64,000 nucleotides of DNA from Sporolactobacillus terrae DSM 11697 (GCF_000648615.1 NZ_JFZC01000027.1:1-64000), one strand, 5' to 3'; positions 9,014-18,026 are shown, counted from the first letter of the stretch. The notes: a model not told the origin generated them from the sequence alone. Numbers and translations are program-made.

Positions 9014-9027
9014 ATAAACCGTTTTCA
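9014..9027 (-). promoter_or_regulatory. Possible catabolite-responsive element (cre) before the PTS gene
   Basis: Minus-strand TGAAAACGGTTTAT matches TGWAANCGNTNWCA at 12 of 14 positions; the last two differ. It sits just upstream of the RBS, where CcpA could block elongation. Suggestive only. Confidence 0.35.
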
Positions 9028-9510
9028 TTAATACGCATTAAACGCTACGTGCACAAGTTCCTCTATAATCAAGTTCATCGAACAAATCCTTATGTTTTCG
9101 GCACTTTATTGCGAGACCGTAAACATGCTTTAAGCAAATTAAGCTTAAAATAAAAACGCCTTCTTGTCAAATTAATTTTCATGAAATTTATTTTCTTAAA
9201 CCGTTCTTTCAAAGACGACTTATCGGAGCTGGTACGCTTTTTATTAGGCTCGATAATTGAATAATAAATAAGGAAAAGCATCAAAAACAAACGGTTCTGT
9301 TTCTAGTTTCTCAGCATCATCTCACCAAGACCCGGCTCCTCTTGATTCAGCGTCTCGACATCTTCGGATTCACATCGCTACACGTAACAGCATCGCCAAT
9401 TTCAGGTTTGATACGAATTTTGGTCCGTTTGATACAACTTTTCAGGTTTGATCGTTCTAGATAAAAAAAGCACCGGATTGCTCCGATGCGCTACTTTGTT
9501 CGTTCATTTT
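9028..9510. other. Gap upstream of the PTS gene
   Basis: About 480 AT-rich bases. I find no believable gene, no RAT/LicT antiterminator and no repeat R copy. CGTTTGATACRAWTTTTCAGGTTTGAT-like words repeat near 9400-9450, and AAACGGTT / AACCGTTC words recur near 9197 and 9286. Confidence 0.4.
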
Positions 9511-10515
9511 TTACTTATCGTTGAAGAAGCTGTGGTGTGTACTGACCATTGCCTGAGCCGGTGCTTCCGGTTCCAGATCGTGCTTCACGCTGTTGACGGC
9601 TATTGGACCTTCAACAAATCCGGCGGCGATCAAATACAATTTCTGCGGATAGGAAGCGGCATTGCCGATTGCATAGATGCCGTTTACGGAGGTCTGCATG
9701 CTTTGATCAACGCAGATTCCGCTGTTGTCAATGGTCATCCCCCAATCATCCAATCCGCCGAGGCTGCATTGAAAACCGTGATTGACAATCACCGCATCGG
9801 CCGCAACCGTCTCCGAACAACCGGATGCACTGCTGCATACGGTAACGCTACTCAATTGTCCCTTCGTACCGCTTAGCGCAACAATCTCAGAGGACATTTT
9901 CACGTCTACCTGATACGTATGCAGCCGTTCCACATTATGCTCTAAAGCATGAACAAATTGGTCTCCTCTGTAGATCACCGTGAGACGCTTACAATGAGGC
10001 TCAAGCTCTGCCGCCCAATCCAGTGCGCCGTTCCCGCCTCCGGAAATCACCACCTGTTTGCCGGCAAATCGTTGCGGATCGCCGGCAGCGTAAAACAGGC
10101 TCGTATTTTCATATAAAGGCGCCTCTTCGAGTGGAAGCTTGTTGACTTCAAAAATGCCGCTGCCAACCGCAAGAATGATCCGGCGCGAATAGTGAACAGC
10201 ACCGTTTGAAGCAACCAACTTGAAGGTCTGATTCTCCAGCCTCTCCATGTTCACAATTGTTTGGCCGGTGATTATCGCCGGATGAAAGGTCTCAGCCTGC
10301 CGATTCAGATGCTCAATCAACTGTGCGCCTTTAATACTCGGAATACCGCCAACATCATAGATCGTCTTCTTTGGGTAAAAGTGCGTGACCAATCCGCCAA
10401 GATCACTTTTCGCTTCAATAATCTTCGTTTTGAGTGCGCGCATTCCGCTGTAAAAAGCGGTGTACAGTCCGGAGGGTCCGCCCCCGATAATGGTTACGTC
10501 ATAAAGATCAAGCAC
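9511..10515 (-). CDS. Thioredoxin-reductase-like ferredoxin/flavodoxin-NADP reductase
   Basis: About 334 residues. An FAD-binding GGGPSGLYTAFY lies near the N-terminus, an NADPH-binding ISGGGNGALDWA near residue 155, and a C-terminal YAIGNAASYPQKLYLIAAGFVEG. No CxxC redox pair is visible, placing it with YumC/YcgT-type reductases rather than true thioredoxin reductases. I take GTG at 10515, preceded by GAGGGGGAG; an ATG at 10542 has no Shine-Dalgarno. It is the last gene behind a Fur-controlled binding protein and ATPase, so it may reduce ferric siderophores or regenerate their reductant (inference). Confidence 0.88.
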   Translation of the reverse strand: MLDLYDVTIIGGGPSGLYTAFYSGMRALKTKIIEAKSDLGGLVTHFYPKKTIYDVGGIPSIKGAQLIEHLNRQAETFHPAIITGQTIVNMERLENQTFKLVASNGAVHYSRRIILAVGSGIFEVNKLPLEEAPLYENTSLFYAAGDPQRFAGKQVVISGGGNGALDWAAELEPHCKRLTVIYRGDQFVHALEHNVERLHTYQVDVKMSSEIVALSGTKGQLSSVTVCSSASGCSETVAADAVIVNHGFQCSLGGLDDWGMTIDNSGICVDQSMQTSVNGIYAIGNAASYPQKLYLIAAGFVEGPIAVNSVKHDLEPEAPAQAMVSTHHSFFNDK

Positions 10516-10528
10516 ACATTTCTCCCCC

Positions 10529-11323
10529 TCAGCTGAGTTCATTTACTGTATCATAGGGCACGCAGAGCGGCAGCTGTGTCCGTTGATCGATAAAAATATC
10601 CGACTTCACGCCAAATGCCTGCTCCAGCACCTGTTCCGTTACAACATTCCGCGGTGCGCCTTCGCAGATCACTTTGCCCGATTTAATGACGATCATATGA
10701 TCCGCAAATCGAATCGCATGGTTGAGATCGTGGACAACCATCACAACGGATCGCTGCTCATGCCGATTCAGCCTGCGAATTAACTTCAAAATGTCCAGTT
10801 GATAGGTCATATCCAGAAAGGTTGTCGGCTCATCGAGAAAAAGCCAATCGGTTTCCTGAGCGATCGCCATCGCAATCCAGGCGCGCTGGCGCTGCCCGCC
10901 GGATAAACTGTCGACTGCGCGGTCAGCAAAGGAGTCCAAACCCGTTGCGCGGATGGCCCATTGAATCGCTTGCCGGTCTGTCTCGCTAAGTTGGTGCATT
11001 CCCTTTTGATGCGGATAACGTCCATAAGAGATCAGTTCTCGAACCGTCACGCCTCCGGGGGCAATCGGATGCTGCGGAAGAATAGCCAGTTGTTTCGCTA
11101 CCTGACGCGTCGGCTGTTTGTGAATGCTGCGGCCGTCAAGCAGCACGCTCCCGCCTTTTGGGCGCATCAAACGAGCCATTGTTCTTAAAATCGTGGACTT
11201 TCCTGATCCATTTGCTCCAACCAAAGCGGTGATTTTGCCTTCGGGCAGATCAATGGACAAACGGTCAACGATCAGTTTATCTCCATAAGCTATATCCAGT
11301 TCTTCCGTATGCAGCCGTCCCAT
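10529..11323 (-). CDS. Iron-siderophore ABC transporter ATPase
   Basis: 264 residues of the FecE/FhuC/YusV class. Walker A GANGSGKST (about 36-44), Q-loop LPQHPIAPGG, signature LSGGQRQRAWIAMA, Walker B WLFLDEPTTFLD and switch VVHDLNHA are intact. It powers import through the two FecCD permeases encoded divergently at 12456-14521. It lies 16 bases after the binding-protein gene and 13 before the reductase, forming one operon. Confidence 0.93.
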   Translation of the reverse strand: MGRLHTEELDIAYGDKLIVDRLSIDLPEGKITALVGANGSGKSTILRTMARLMRPKGGSVLLDGRSIHKQPTRQVAKQLAILPQHPIAPGGVTVRELISYGRYPHQKGMHQLSETDRQAIQWAIRATGLDSFADRAVDSLSGGQRQRAWIAMAIAQETDWLFLDEPTTFLDMTYQLDILKLIRRLNRHEQRSVVMVVHDLNHAIRFADHMIVIKSGKVICEGAPRNVVTEQVLEQAFGVKSDIFIDQRTQLPLCVPYDTVNELS

Positions 11324-11339
11324 GCACGATCGCTCCCTT

Positions 11340-12305
11340 TCACTTACTTTGAGTCATATTTTTCAGCACACCATCAATGATTTGTGAATTGGCATTGGGT
11401 CCTGAATACAACCAGCTTGCGTCCGCGCCATACTCAAAGACATGGTGATTTTTCACTGCAGGAATGTTTTTCCACACAGCATCTTTAAGCATTTTTGCAC
11501 CGCTGCTTTTGTCGCTATTAATTAAGAAAAGATAATCTGCATCGAGTTTAGCTAATTTTTCAAGTGAAATCGCCGACCAGTTGGCCGTTGCACTTTTTGA
11601 AATTTCTTGAACGACTTGCGGTGCTTTTAAACCAAGGTCTTGATAAAGAACCGCGCCGCTGGATACATTGTCGCCAACGACAAAGAACTTGTTCCCAGTC
11701 AGCCAAATCGCGGCTACAGTTGGCGTGCCTACTGCATTTTTCACCGTCTGCTTTGCCTTTTTGGCTTTGGCATCATAATCAGCAAGTACTTTCTCTGCTT
11801 GTTCTTTTTTGCCAAGAACAGTACCGACTTGAAGCAATTTGTCGCGCCAGTCGCCGTTCACATCTTTATTCAAGACGTATGTCGGCGCAATCTTCTGGTA
11901 TTGCGCGTATTTGCCTCCGCTTACTGCGCCGGCTGAGTCAATTAAAATAAGATCCGGTTTGAATGAGGCAACGGCTTCATAAGGCAGGTCAGAAGGAACA
12001 GTAGGAACCGCTTTTAGATCCTTTTGAAGATAGTCCTGAACACTTTTACCGTTGTTGATCGACCATTGGGCGACCGGTTTAACACCAAGCGCTACCAGAT
12101 TATCCTCTAAATAAGAGGCAAGAATCCTTTTCGGTTTTGTCGGCACCTTGACGTTGTGACCCATCGCATCTTTAGCAACACGCGTTTTTGGAACAGACGA
12201 TGCGTTGTTATCCGATGCATCGTTCGCCGTGCTGCATCCTGCCAATAGACTTAAAACGAGTAAAACACTTGCGAAAGTAACTGCCGCTTTTTTTATGTAA
12301 ATCAA
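11340..12305 (-). CDS. Iron-siderophore binding lipoprotein
   Basis: 321 residues with a lipoprotein signal peptide ending LLAGC (Cys24) and a FecB/FhuD-type periplasmic-binding fold: RVAKDAMGHNVKVPTKPKRI at the start of the mature domain, YLEDNLVALGVKPVA, then a long central helix and a second lobe. It would bind a ferric hydroxamate or carboxylate siderophore at the outer membrane face. It resembles the YfiY branch, but the ligand cannot be read from sequence. RBS GGAGG precedes the ATG. It is first in an operon transcribed away from two Fur boxes. Confidence 0.92.
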   Translation of the reverse strand: MIYIKKAAVTFASVLLVLSLLAGCSTANDASDNNASSVPKTRVAKDAMGHNVKVPTKPKRILASYLEDNLVALGVKPVAQWSINNGKSVQDYLQKDLKAVPTVPSDLPYEAVASFKPDLILIDSAGAVSGGKYAQYQKIAPTYVLNKDVNGDWRDKLLQVGTVLGKKEQAEKVLADYDAKAKKAKQTVKNAVGTPTVAAIWLTGNKFFVVGDNVSSGAVLYQDLGLKAPQVVQEISKSATANWSAISLEKLAKLDADYLFLINSDKSSGAKMLKDAVWKNIPAVKNHHVFEYGADASWLYSGPNANSQIIDGVLKNMTQSK

Positions 12306-12349
12306 GAGTGGTTCCTCCCTAATTTATTAATTAATTGTGACATTTTTAT

Positions 12350-12368
12350 GATAACGATATTCATTATC
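12350..12368. promoter_or_regulatory. Fur box 1 of the siderophore locus
   Basis: GATAACGATATTCATTATC matches the 19-bp Fur consensus GATAATGATAATCATTATC at 17 positions. It lies 45 bases upstream of the binding-protein gene, so it probably controls the leftward operon. Confidence 0.88.
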
Positions 12369-12394
12369 AATTACAACTATTTTTTTGATTTTAT

Positions 12395-12413
12395 ACTATT
12401 GATATTCGTTATC
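12395..12413. promoter_or_regulatory. Fur box 2 of the siderophore locus
   Basis: ACTATTGATATTCGTTATC matches the Fur consensus at 14 of 19 positions, centred about 52 bases before the rightward permease gene. Two boxes in the 150-base divergent gap suggest separate or joint repression of both operons. Confidence 0.75.
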
Positions 12414-12455
12414 AATTATAATAGAAACAGAGTTCAATATTAAGGAGCTTCATCT

Positions 12456-13514
12456 ATGTTCTTGTCATTTATTGCAAAACAGCGAACACAACGCCCCAAC
12501 AATCGAAAACCAACGCGGGCAGCGCGGGCGTTAACGGCTTTGATTGGCGGCCTCATTCTTCTCGTCGTCACTTTTATTCTGTCACTGCTCTACGGCGCGG
12601 TACACGTTCATTTCTCAACTGTATGGCAAAGCTTCACGAATGATCAAACGCTCACAGCCAATCAGCAGATTATTCGTAATATCCGAATACCTCGAGCGAT
12701 TGGCGCGGCGCTGGTCGGCGCTCTCCTTGCTGCTTCCGGAGCCGTCATGCAGGGGATGACCCGTAACCCACTGGCCTCACCTTCACTGATGGGGGTCAGT
12801 TCCGGGGCTTCCCTGGTCATGGTCTGCGCCCTTGTTTTTGCTCCACAGGCTTCCGTTCTTTCGCTGATGCTTTGTTCGTTTGTCGGCGCCGGCATCGGAG
12901 CACTGCTCGTTTTCGGTATTGCCCTGTTCTCACGCGGCGGCGTTTCTCCAGTTAAGCTGGTTCTTGCCGGGATGGCGGTTACCGCCTTTTTGAATGCCTG
13001 CACATCAACGATTGCCATTCGTTTTAATGTGGCGCGCGATTTGAGTTTCTGGTATGCCGGCGGTGTATCCGGTGTGCAATGGCTGCATGTCCAACTCCTG
13101 ATTCCCGTCGCCGTGTTCGGTATTATTCTCGTCTTGACGATTTCACGCTCAATCAATGCACTCAGCTTAGGCGAGGAGACCGCCAAAGGACTTGGCGAAC
13201 GCACCCTACTCGTAAAAACAATCGCTATTCTGGCCGTTCTGCTGATGACCGGCGCCGCTGTATCCGCTGCCGGAGCGGTTGGATTCATTGGTCTGATCGT
13301 GCCGCATATCACACGATTTCTGATTGGCGGCGATTACCGCTGGCTGCTGCCTTGCTCAGCCGTATTTGGTGCTGTCCTGCTGGTTGGCGCCGATCTGGGT
13401 GCGCGGATGATTAATCCGCCTTTTGAGACTCCAGTCGGCGTCGTTACCGCCTTAATCGGCGTACCTTTCTTCCTCTATCTCTCGCGCCATGCCGCAGGAG
13501 GGATGCACGGATGA
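12456..13514 (+). CDS. FecCD-family siderophore ABC permease, subunit 1
   Basis: 352 residues with about nine or ten membrane segments after a basic N-terminal tail. Family motifs are RIPRAIGAALVGALLAASGAVMQGMTRNPLASPSLMG (residues about 74-110) and AVGFIGLIVPHITRFLIGGDYR near the C-terminus. It forms the channel with the next permease. RBS AAGGAGC lies before the ATG. The stop overlaps the next start by four bases (ATGA), indicating translational coupling. Divergent from the binding-protein operon. Confidence 0.93.
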   Translation: MFLSFIAKQRTQRPNNRKPTRAARALTALIGGLILLVVTFILSLLYGAVHVHFSTVWQSFTNDQTLTANQQIIRNIRIPRAIGAALVGALLAASGAVMQGMTRNPLASPSLMGVSSGASLVMVCALVFAPQASVLSLMLCSFVGAGIGALLVFGIALFSRGGVSPVKLVLAGMAVTAFLNACTSTIAIRFNVARDLSFWYAGGVSGVQWLHVQLLIPVAVFGIILVLTISRSINALSLGEETAKGLGERTLLVKTIAILAVLLMTGAAVSAAGAVGFIGLIVPHITRFLIGGDYRWLLPCSAVFGAVLLVGADLGARMINPPFETPVGVVTALIGVPFFLYLSRHAAGGMHG

Positions 13515-14521
13515 TACCGAAAAGACGGATCTTGAGCGTCACTTTATGTATACTTTGTGTCATTGGGGTTACATTGATCATAAGTTTAAATACCGGCTAT
13601 TTGCGGATCGCCCCCATCGATGTGCTGCGTGTGCTTGTAGGAAAAGGCAGTCCCCAAGATGCGTTAGTGCTCATTCAATTTCGTCTGCCGCGCATGGTGA
13701 TTGCGCTGTTTATCGGCGCGGGCATGGCAGTTTCCGGTGCCCTTCTTCAAGGCATCACACAGAACGACTTGGCCGACCCCGGCATCCTCGGGATTAATTC
13801 CGGTGCGGGATTGGCTGTTGTTTTTTACATCTCTATGATTCAGGGGCAAGCATCCGCACTGAGCGGGCTGTCCTTATTCTTAATGCCGTTTTCCGCACTC
13901 TTTGGTGCAGCGCTGGCTGCTTTGCTTATTTATGCACTTGCTTGGCAGCATGGCGTCACGCCGCTGCGCCTGATTTTATCAGGAATCGGCGTCAACGCCG
14001 CATTTATGGCTGTGATCACGATTATTCAGCTCAGGATGGATCCAAAAGATTTCATGCAGGCGACAATCTGGCTGTCGGGAAGCATATGGGGAACCGACTG
14101 GCCTTATGTACTCGCCATTCTTCCGTGGATGCTCATCCTTATCCCGCTAGCCACTTTCAAAGCGCGCACATTAAACATTCTTGCGCTTGGAGACGCAGTG
14201 GCCAGCGGTCTAGGTGTGGCGGTGAACCGTGAACGAACGCTGTTTCTGATCATCGCAGTCGCCCTTGCCGGAGCCAGTGTGTCTGTCGGTGGCGGCATCG
14301 CATTTCTTGGTTTGATTGTCCCGCATCTCGTCCGCCGGATTATCGGACGCCGTCATGAAGTTCTAATCCCATTATCCGCACTGATGGGGGCCTGCCTGCT
14401 GCTCATTGCCGATACGCTCAGCCGAACGATCTGGGCACCGGCAGAGGTCCCTGTCGGTCTTGTTGTTTCAGCGATCGGTGCACCCTACTTCATCTACCTC
14501 TTATTTCGAGAAAAGATTTAA
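13511..14521 (+). CDS. FecCD-family siderophore ABC permease, subunit 2
   Basis: 336 residues, about nine or ten membrane segments. RLPRMVIALFIGAGMAVSGALLQGITQNDLADPGILGI near residues 56-93 and GGIAFLGLIVPHLVRRIIGRRHE near 260-282 are the family signatures, the latter holding the EAA-like coupling loop to the ATPase. It pairs with the upstream permease as in the YfiZ/YfhA arrangement. Confidence 0.93.
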   Translation: MIPKRRILSVTLCILCVIGVTLIISLNTGYLRIAPIDVLRVLVGKGSPQDALVLIQFRLPRMVIALFIGAGMAVSGALLQGITQNDLADPGILGINSGAGLAVVFYISMIQGQASALSGLSLFLMPFSALFGAALAALLIYALAWQHGVTPLRLILSGIGVNAAFMAVITIIQLRMDPKDFMQATIWLSGSIWGTDWPYVLAILPWMLILIPLATFKARTLNILALGDAVASGLGVAVNRERTLFLIIAVALAGASVSVGGGIAFLGLIVPHLVRRIIGRRHEVLIPLSALMGACLLLIADTLSRTIWAPAEVPVGLVVSAIGAPYFIYLLFREKI

Positions 14522-14560
14522 TAGCCAAAGGTAAGATGACGACCGATCATTGAAGGTACA

Positions 14561-14608
14561 AAGAGAGGCCGACGCTCCCGGCAAGTGCCGCAGTGTCAGC
14601 CTCTTATA
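14561..14608. terminator. Imperfect terminator between convergent genes
   Basis: AAGAGAGGCCGACGCT pairs imperfectly with AGTGTCAGCCTCTTA. It probably serves the permease operon and the convergent GNAT gene. The stem has a mismatch and the T run is short. Confidence 0.5.
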
Positions 14609-14612
14609 TCCT

Positions 14613-15404
14613 TTAATAACGTTCGATCATCCATTTTCCTATTGGAATAAAGTTGAGTTTTTCGTAGATACGTGCGGCGACCGGATGATCATAAAACAAA
14701 CAGGGGCGTTTATGCTCGGCTTGCAGCGCGCTGATCGTCTTAATCAGACAACTGGTTGCAAACCCTTGGTGCTCATATCCTTTTTTCGTACAAACACCGA
14801 CAATCATCGCCGCTCCGGCTGTCTCGGCTGTGGTTGATACACTGCTGACGGGTTCATTATTCCGTTCAATGTAGAACGTTCTGGAAATCCCTTGATCCAT
14901 ATTCTTCTGGAGGGTTGCCGGCGTCTCCGCATGATTAGAGAAAATCGTCTGACGCAGCGCAATAATTTTTTCTGCTTCTTCAGGAAAGAGCATTTTCACA
15001 TCTTTACGTGCCGTTGATTTATCAAGAGGTGCGCCAAGATCTCGCGCTGCGTAATAACAGAGCTGTTCCTTTTGTACGGGCTTACTCATGTAAGGAAGTA
15101 TTTTTTGCACTAGATTTTGCAGGCCGGACAGGCAAGTTAGTACGCTGCAGCGCGTAATCACGTCCGCCCATATCTTGCCGTCAAGCAGTTTGGCATCTCG
15201 TGCATAGGGAATAAAATTGCCAAGATAACGGAGCAGAATGCTGCGCAAAGCTCCTTGGCCGTCAAAGTCCCCCCACAGGGTAACACATTCGCCCTCTAGA
15301 CCATATGCTTCAATATCCCCAAATATAAATAGATTCTCTGCCGGTCGATCGCCAGCAAAGCGCATGACTAGGTCTCTGTCTTTCTCGGTAAGCTGTCGGA
15401 TCAT
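14613..15404 (-). CDS. GNAT-family N-acetyltransferase
   Basis: 263 residues. The acetyl-CoA-binding core lies in the C-terminal third: AAMIVGVCTKKGYEHQGFATSCLIKTISAL (near 208-237), where the Q-G-F-A block corresponds to the GNAT motif A loop, followed by CLFYDHPVAARIYEKLNFIPIGKW. The N-terminal half is a degenerate GNAT-like domain seen in other uncharacterised Bacillales acetyltransferases. Substrate unknown. The gene is monocistronic and convergent with the iron permeases. Confidence 0.82.
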   Translation of the reverse strand: MIRQLTEKDRDLVMRFAGDRPAENLFIFGDIEAYGLEGECVTLWGDFDGQGALRSILLRYLGNFIPYARDAKLLDGKIWADVITRCSVLTCLSGLQNLVQKILPYMSKPVQKEQLCYYAARDLGAPLDKSTARKDVKMLFPEEAEKIIALRQTIFSNHAETPATLQKNMDQGISRTFYIERNNEPVSSVSTTAETAGAAMIVGVCTKKGYEHQGFATSCLIKTISALQAEHKRPCLFYDHPVAARIYEKLNFIPIGKWMIERY

Positions 15405-15633
15405 TCACACGGCCCCCTCTCTCATTCCTATTTCTTACCCTAACTGCCGAGTCATGGATAAGCCATGATCACGCCTCGATCCAAACACAAAACGCTTCAT
15501 CGGCTTTCTGCAGCCATTGAATTTCTATACAGTTTAGCCTATCCTTCGTGGATATGAAGTGATTGTCGGCACACTTGGGCCCATAAATGAACACGTTTTC
15601 CTTCATGATCCGCCGGCTGTTTATTTCGCGCAT

Positions 15634-16338
15634 TCACGAATCATTCTCGGTTTGACAAAAAGTCCGCAGCAGACGCAGATGCACCGATTCGTCCGCATGG
15701 GACTCCTTTAAAAAACGGTCTAAGAAATCGACCATAAAGCGATGCCGTTCTTCAGCCAGTTTTCGAGCTGTTTCTGTATTCATACGATCCCGAAGGAGCA
15801 GTAACTTTTCGAAGAAATGGTTGACGGTTGTTGACTGCTGCGCCTTGTACTGCTCCGCCGTCTGATGCAGATGCGGCGGCGCTCCCGGATCAAACATCAT
15901 TCGATGCTTAAATCCGCCATAAGCAAAAGCACGTGCAATTCCAACCGCGCCTAGCGCATCCAGCCGGTCCGCATCTTGGACAATCTTCCCTTCAAGGGTT
16001 GACATTGGGGTCTGCACACCGGCCCCTTTAAACGAAAGCTCGCTGATTATGGTGCACACGGCTTGAATGGTCGGCTCGTCCGTATGCAATGATTTCAGCC
16101 AGGTTGCGGCGGCGCGCGGACCGACCGATTCATCACCGTGATGGAATTTCCAGTCGGCGATATCATGCAGAAGCGCGCCTAAAGAAACAATTTGTTTATC
16201 TGCTTGATGCGGCGCTTCACCCGCCAAGATTTGCAGGCTCGTCCGATACACACGGTACAAATGCGCCCAGTCATGGCCGCTGCTCTCGCTCTTGAACTTT
16301 TCTTTCAGATAACTTTCGGTCTGTGCAACACGATTCAT
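15634..16338 (-). CDS. HD-domain phosphohydrolase, YpgQ/YedJ-like
   Basis: About 234 residues from ATG 16338. HD motifs are SSGHDWAHLYRVYR (first His), LGALLHDIADWKFH (His-Asp pair) and IVQDADRLDALGAVGIARAF (last Asp). The family includes metal-dependent nucleotide pyrophosphohydrolases. The open frame extends upstream to 16443, but a TATAAT at 16367-16372 on this strand would start transcription inside that extension, and AGGTTGAGAG precedes ATG 16338, so the shorter form is preferred. Substrate not known. Confidence 0.8.
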   Translation of the reverse strand: MNRVAQTESYLKEKFKSESSGHDWAHLYRVYRTSLQILAGEAPHQADKQIVSLGALLHDIADWKFHHGDESVGPRAAATWLKSLHTDEPTIQAVCTIISELSFKGAGVQTPMSTLEGKIVQDADRLDALGAVGIARAFAYGGFKHRMMFDPGAPPHLHQTAEQYKAQQSTTVNHFFEKLLLLRDRMNTETARKLAEERHRFMVDFLDRFLKESHADESVHLRLLRTFCQTENDS

Positions 16339-16366
16339 CGCTCTCTCAACCTCACTTTCTCCCATA

Positions 16367-16372
16367 ATTATA
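16367..16372 (-). promoter_or_regulatory. -10 box for the HD hydrolase gene
   Basis: TATAAT on the minus strand, with a TTGCAG-like -35 at about 19 bases, longer than optimal. It decides the downstream start codon at 16338. Confidence 0.45.
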
Positions 16373-16447
16373 GCGCATCCCTCATCTGCTGCTGCAACGC
16401 GAAGCACCGCTACCGACGTATGTTTCGAAAACAAACCGATCACTTGC

Positions 16448-16453
16448 TATAAT
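16448..16453 (+). promoter_or_regulatory. Extended -10 promoter of lipL
   Basis: TTGCTATAAT gives a TGN extended -10 with TATAAT at 16448-16453; the -35 (TCGAAA) is weak. It lies 38 bases before the lipL start and about 75 bases from the divergent promoter. Confidence 0.55.
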
Positions 16454-16490
16454 AGGAGTAGATCAATCGACGAAAAAAGGAGGCATTCCC

Positions 16491-17321
16491 ATGTCGCTGC
16501 TCAATCAGCCCGTGTGGCGTGTGATCGATCAAAGCAGCTTAGGCAGAGGCTTTGACGGCAGACAGTCGTTTGCGATTGATGACGCCATCTGCCAATCGGT
16601 CGGAAGTGGTCAGTCGCCATGCACTGCCCGGCTCTGGGTTCACCATCAAACGGTGATGCTCGGTATACAAGATACCCGACTGCCCCATCTGCGTGCAGGG
16701 CTTGATGTACTGCGGGCCCACGGATTCAACTTCATCGTACGCAATTCAGGCGGACTTGCCGTTGTTCTTGATCAAGGCGTGCTCAATCTCTCTTTGATTT
16801 TTCCGGAAAAGGATGGGGCATCGACGATCGATGATGGGTTTGAAGCCATGACAGCATTTATGAAGAAAATGCTGGCGCCGCTGGACATCGTCTTCAACTG
16901 TGGCGAAATCAACCGGTCCTACTGCCCCGGCCGCTATGACCTGAGCTCGAGCGGGCGCAAGTTTGCCGGCATTTCGCAGCGCCGTGTCAAGCAAGGGGTC
17001 GCCGTACAAATCTATCTCTGCGTCTGCGGCAGCGGTTCGCAGCGCGCGCAACTGATTCGTTCCTTTTATACGCAAGCGCTGCAAGGGGAGGCGACACATT
17101 TTGCCTATCCCGACATTGACCCGAAGGTTATGGCATCCTTGGAAGAAATCAGCGGGTGTCCATTAACCGTTCAGGGACTCGTTCATGCGTGCCTGTGCAG
17201 CCTGCAAAGCTTGGGAACCGTTCAATCTTCATCATCTTTGTCGCCTGAAGAATCCCTTGCCTTTGGCAGCTACTACGAGCGAATGATTCGTCGGAATGAA
17301 AAAGCGTTCGACTTCATGTAA
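16491..17321 (+). CDS. lipL: Octanoyl-[GcvH]:protein N-octanoyltransferase LipL
   Basis: 276 residues of the LplA/LipB fold. RNSGGLAVVLDQGVLNLSLIF (84-104) is the lipoate-binding region, and NRSYCPGRYDLSSSGRKFAGISQRR (141-165) holds the catalytic Cys145 and the conserved Lys157, matching the LipL layout rather than LipM. It transfers octanoyl groups from GcvH to the E2 subunits of 2-oxoacid dehydrogenases in lipoate assembly. RBS AAAGGAGG sits before the ATG. A lone gene; in B. subtilis lipL lies near pta and hemQ, here 15 kb away. Confidence 0.92.
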   Translation: MSLLNQPVWRVIDQSSLGRGFDGRQSFAIDDAICQSVGSGQSPCTARLWVHHQTVMLGIQDTRLPHLRAGLDVLRAHGFNFIVRNSGGLAVVLDQGVLNLSLIFPEKDGASTIDDGFEAMTAFMKKMLAPLDIVFNCGEINRSYCPGRYDLSSSGRKFAGISQRRVKQGVAVQIYLCVCGSGSQRAQLIRSFYTQALQGEATHFAYPDIDPKVMASLEEISGCPLTVQGLVHACLCSLQSLGTVQSSSSLSPEESLAFGSYYERMIRRNEKAFDFM

Positions 17322-17402
17322 CAAAGTCCCAAAATTGGTGTACTGACAGTCGAACAATAAAGGGAAGAAAATCTTTATCCAGGTTATGAAGGTAGGATAA
17401 TC

Positions 17403-18026
17403 ATGAACGTTTTCTATAAAGTTTGCATTGTGTTTGCCCTTATTGCAGCGATGGGCATCACCGCTTTTTTGCCGTTACTTTCGCCGCACAGCTTTTCCGG
17501 TCGTCAAGCGGAGCAAAACCAAACCAGCCACACGATCAGTAGCAAGGAGAAAACGCCGGCATCATCTTCAAAAGCGCGGCCTGTCTCTTGGAATAAACCG
17601 TCCGGCGGCAGTTATCCGGTCATCGGAAAAAATGAGCCACTTTGGATCGATGTGGCGATCAAGAAACAAAAAGTGTACATCAAAAGCGGTAGCCGCACCT
17701 TGTACACCATGCAGGCATCAACCGGTCTTGATAGCAGTCCGGATACAACAACACCGACCGGAACCTACTACATCCAGGCGGAACGCGGAAAATGGTTCTA
17801 CTCCCCGAAATACAAAGAAGGCGCAAAATACTGGGTATCCTGGAAAAACCACGGCGAATTTCTCTTTCACAGTGTCCCAATGAACCAAAACAAACAGGTG
17901 CTGCCGGCCGATGCAGCAAACCTAGGTAAAAAAGATTCACACGGATGCATTCATCTCACCGTTCCCGACGCCAAATGGGTGTACGAGCATATCCCATACA
18001 ACACCAAAGTAGTCATTCATGCCTAA
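17403..18026 (+). CDS. L,D-transpeptidase (YkuD family) with N-terminal anchor
   Basis: 207 residues. An N-terminal hydrophobic segment (about 7-27) is a signal anchor or signal peptide, followed by a Ser/Lys-rich linker to about 70. The YkuD domain runs 80-207 with HSVP (156-159) and SHGCIHL holding His180 and Cys182, the catalytic pair; the usual Arg after Ile is His here. It would act outside the membrane on peptidoglycan, forming 3-3 crosslinks or editing stem peptides. No LysM domain. RBS AGGTAGGA precedes the ATG. Confidence 0.9.
   Translation: MNVFYKVCIVFALIAAMGITAFLPLLSPHSFSGRQAEQNQTSHTISSKEKTPASSSKARPVSWNKPSGGSYPVIGKNEPLWIDVAIKKQKVYIKSGSRTLYTMQASTGLDSSPDTTTPTGTYYIQAERGKWFYSPKYKEGAKYWVSWKNHGEFLFHSVPMNQNKQVLPADAANLGKKDSHGCIHLTVPDAKWVYEHIPYNTKVVIHA

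Noticed and set aside
9028-9510. RAT antiterminator site for the PTS gene
   Set aside because: No RAT-like sequence overlapping a terminator stem could be found on the minus strand.
12662-13312. 216-codon open frame antisense to the FecCD permease
   Set aside because: Shadow of a GC-rich membrane protein gene; no ribosome site and no recognisable domain.
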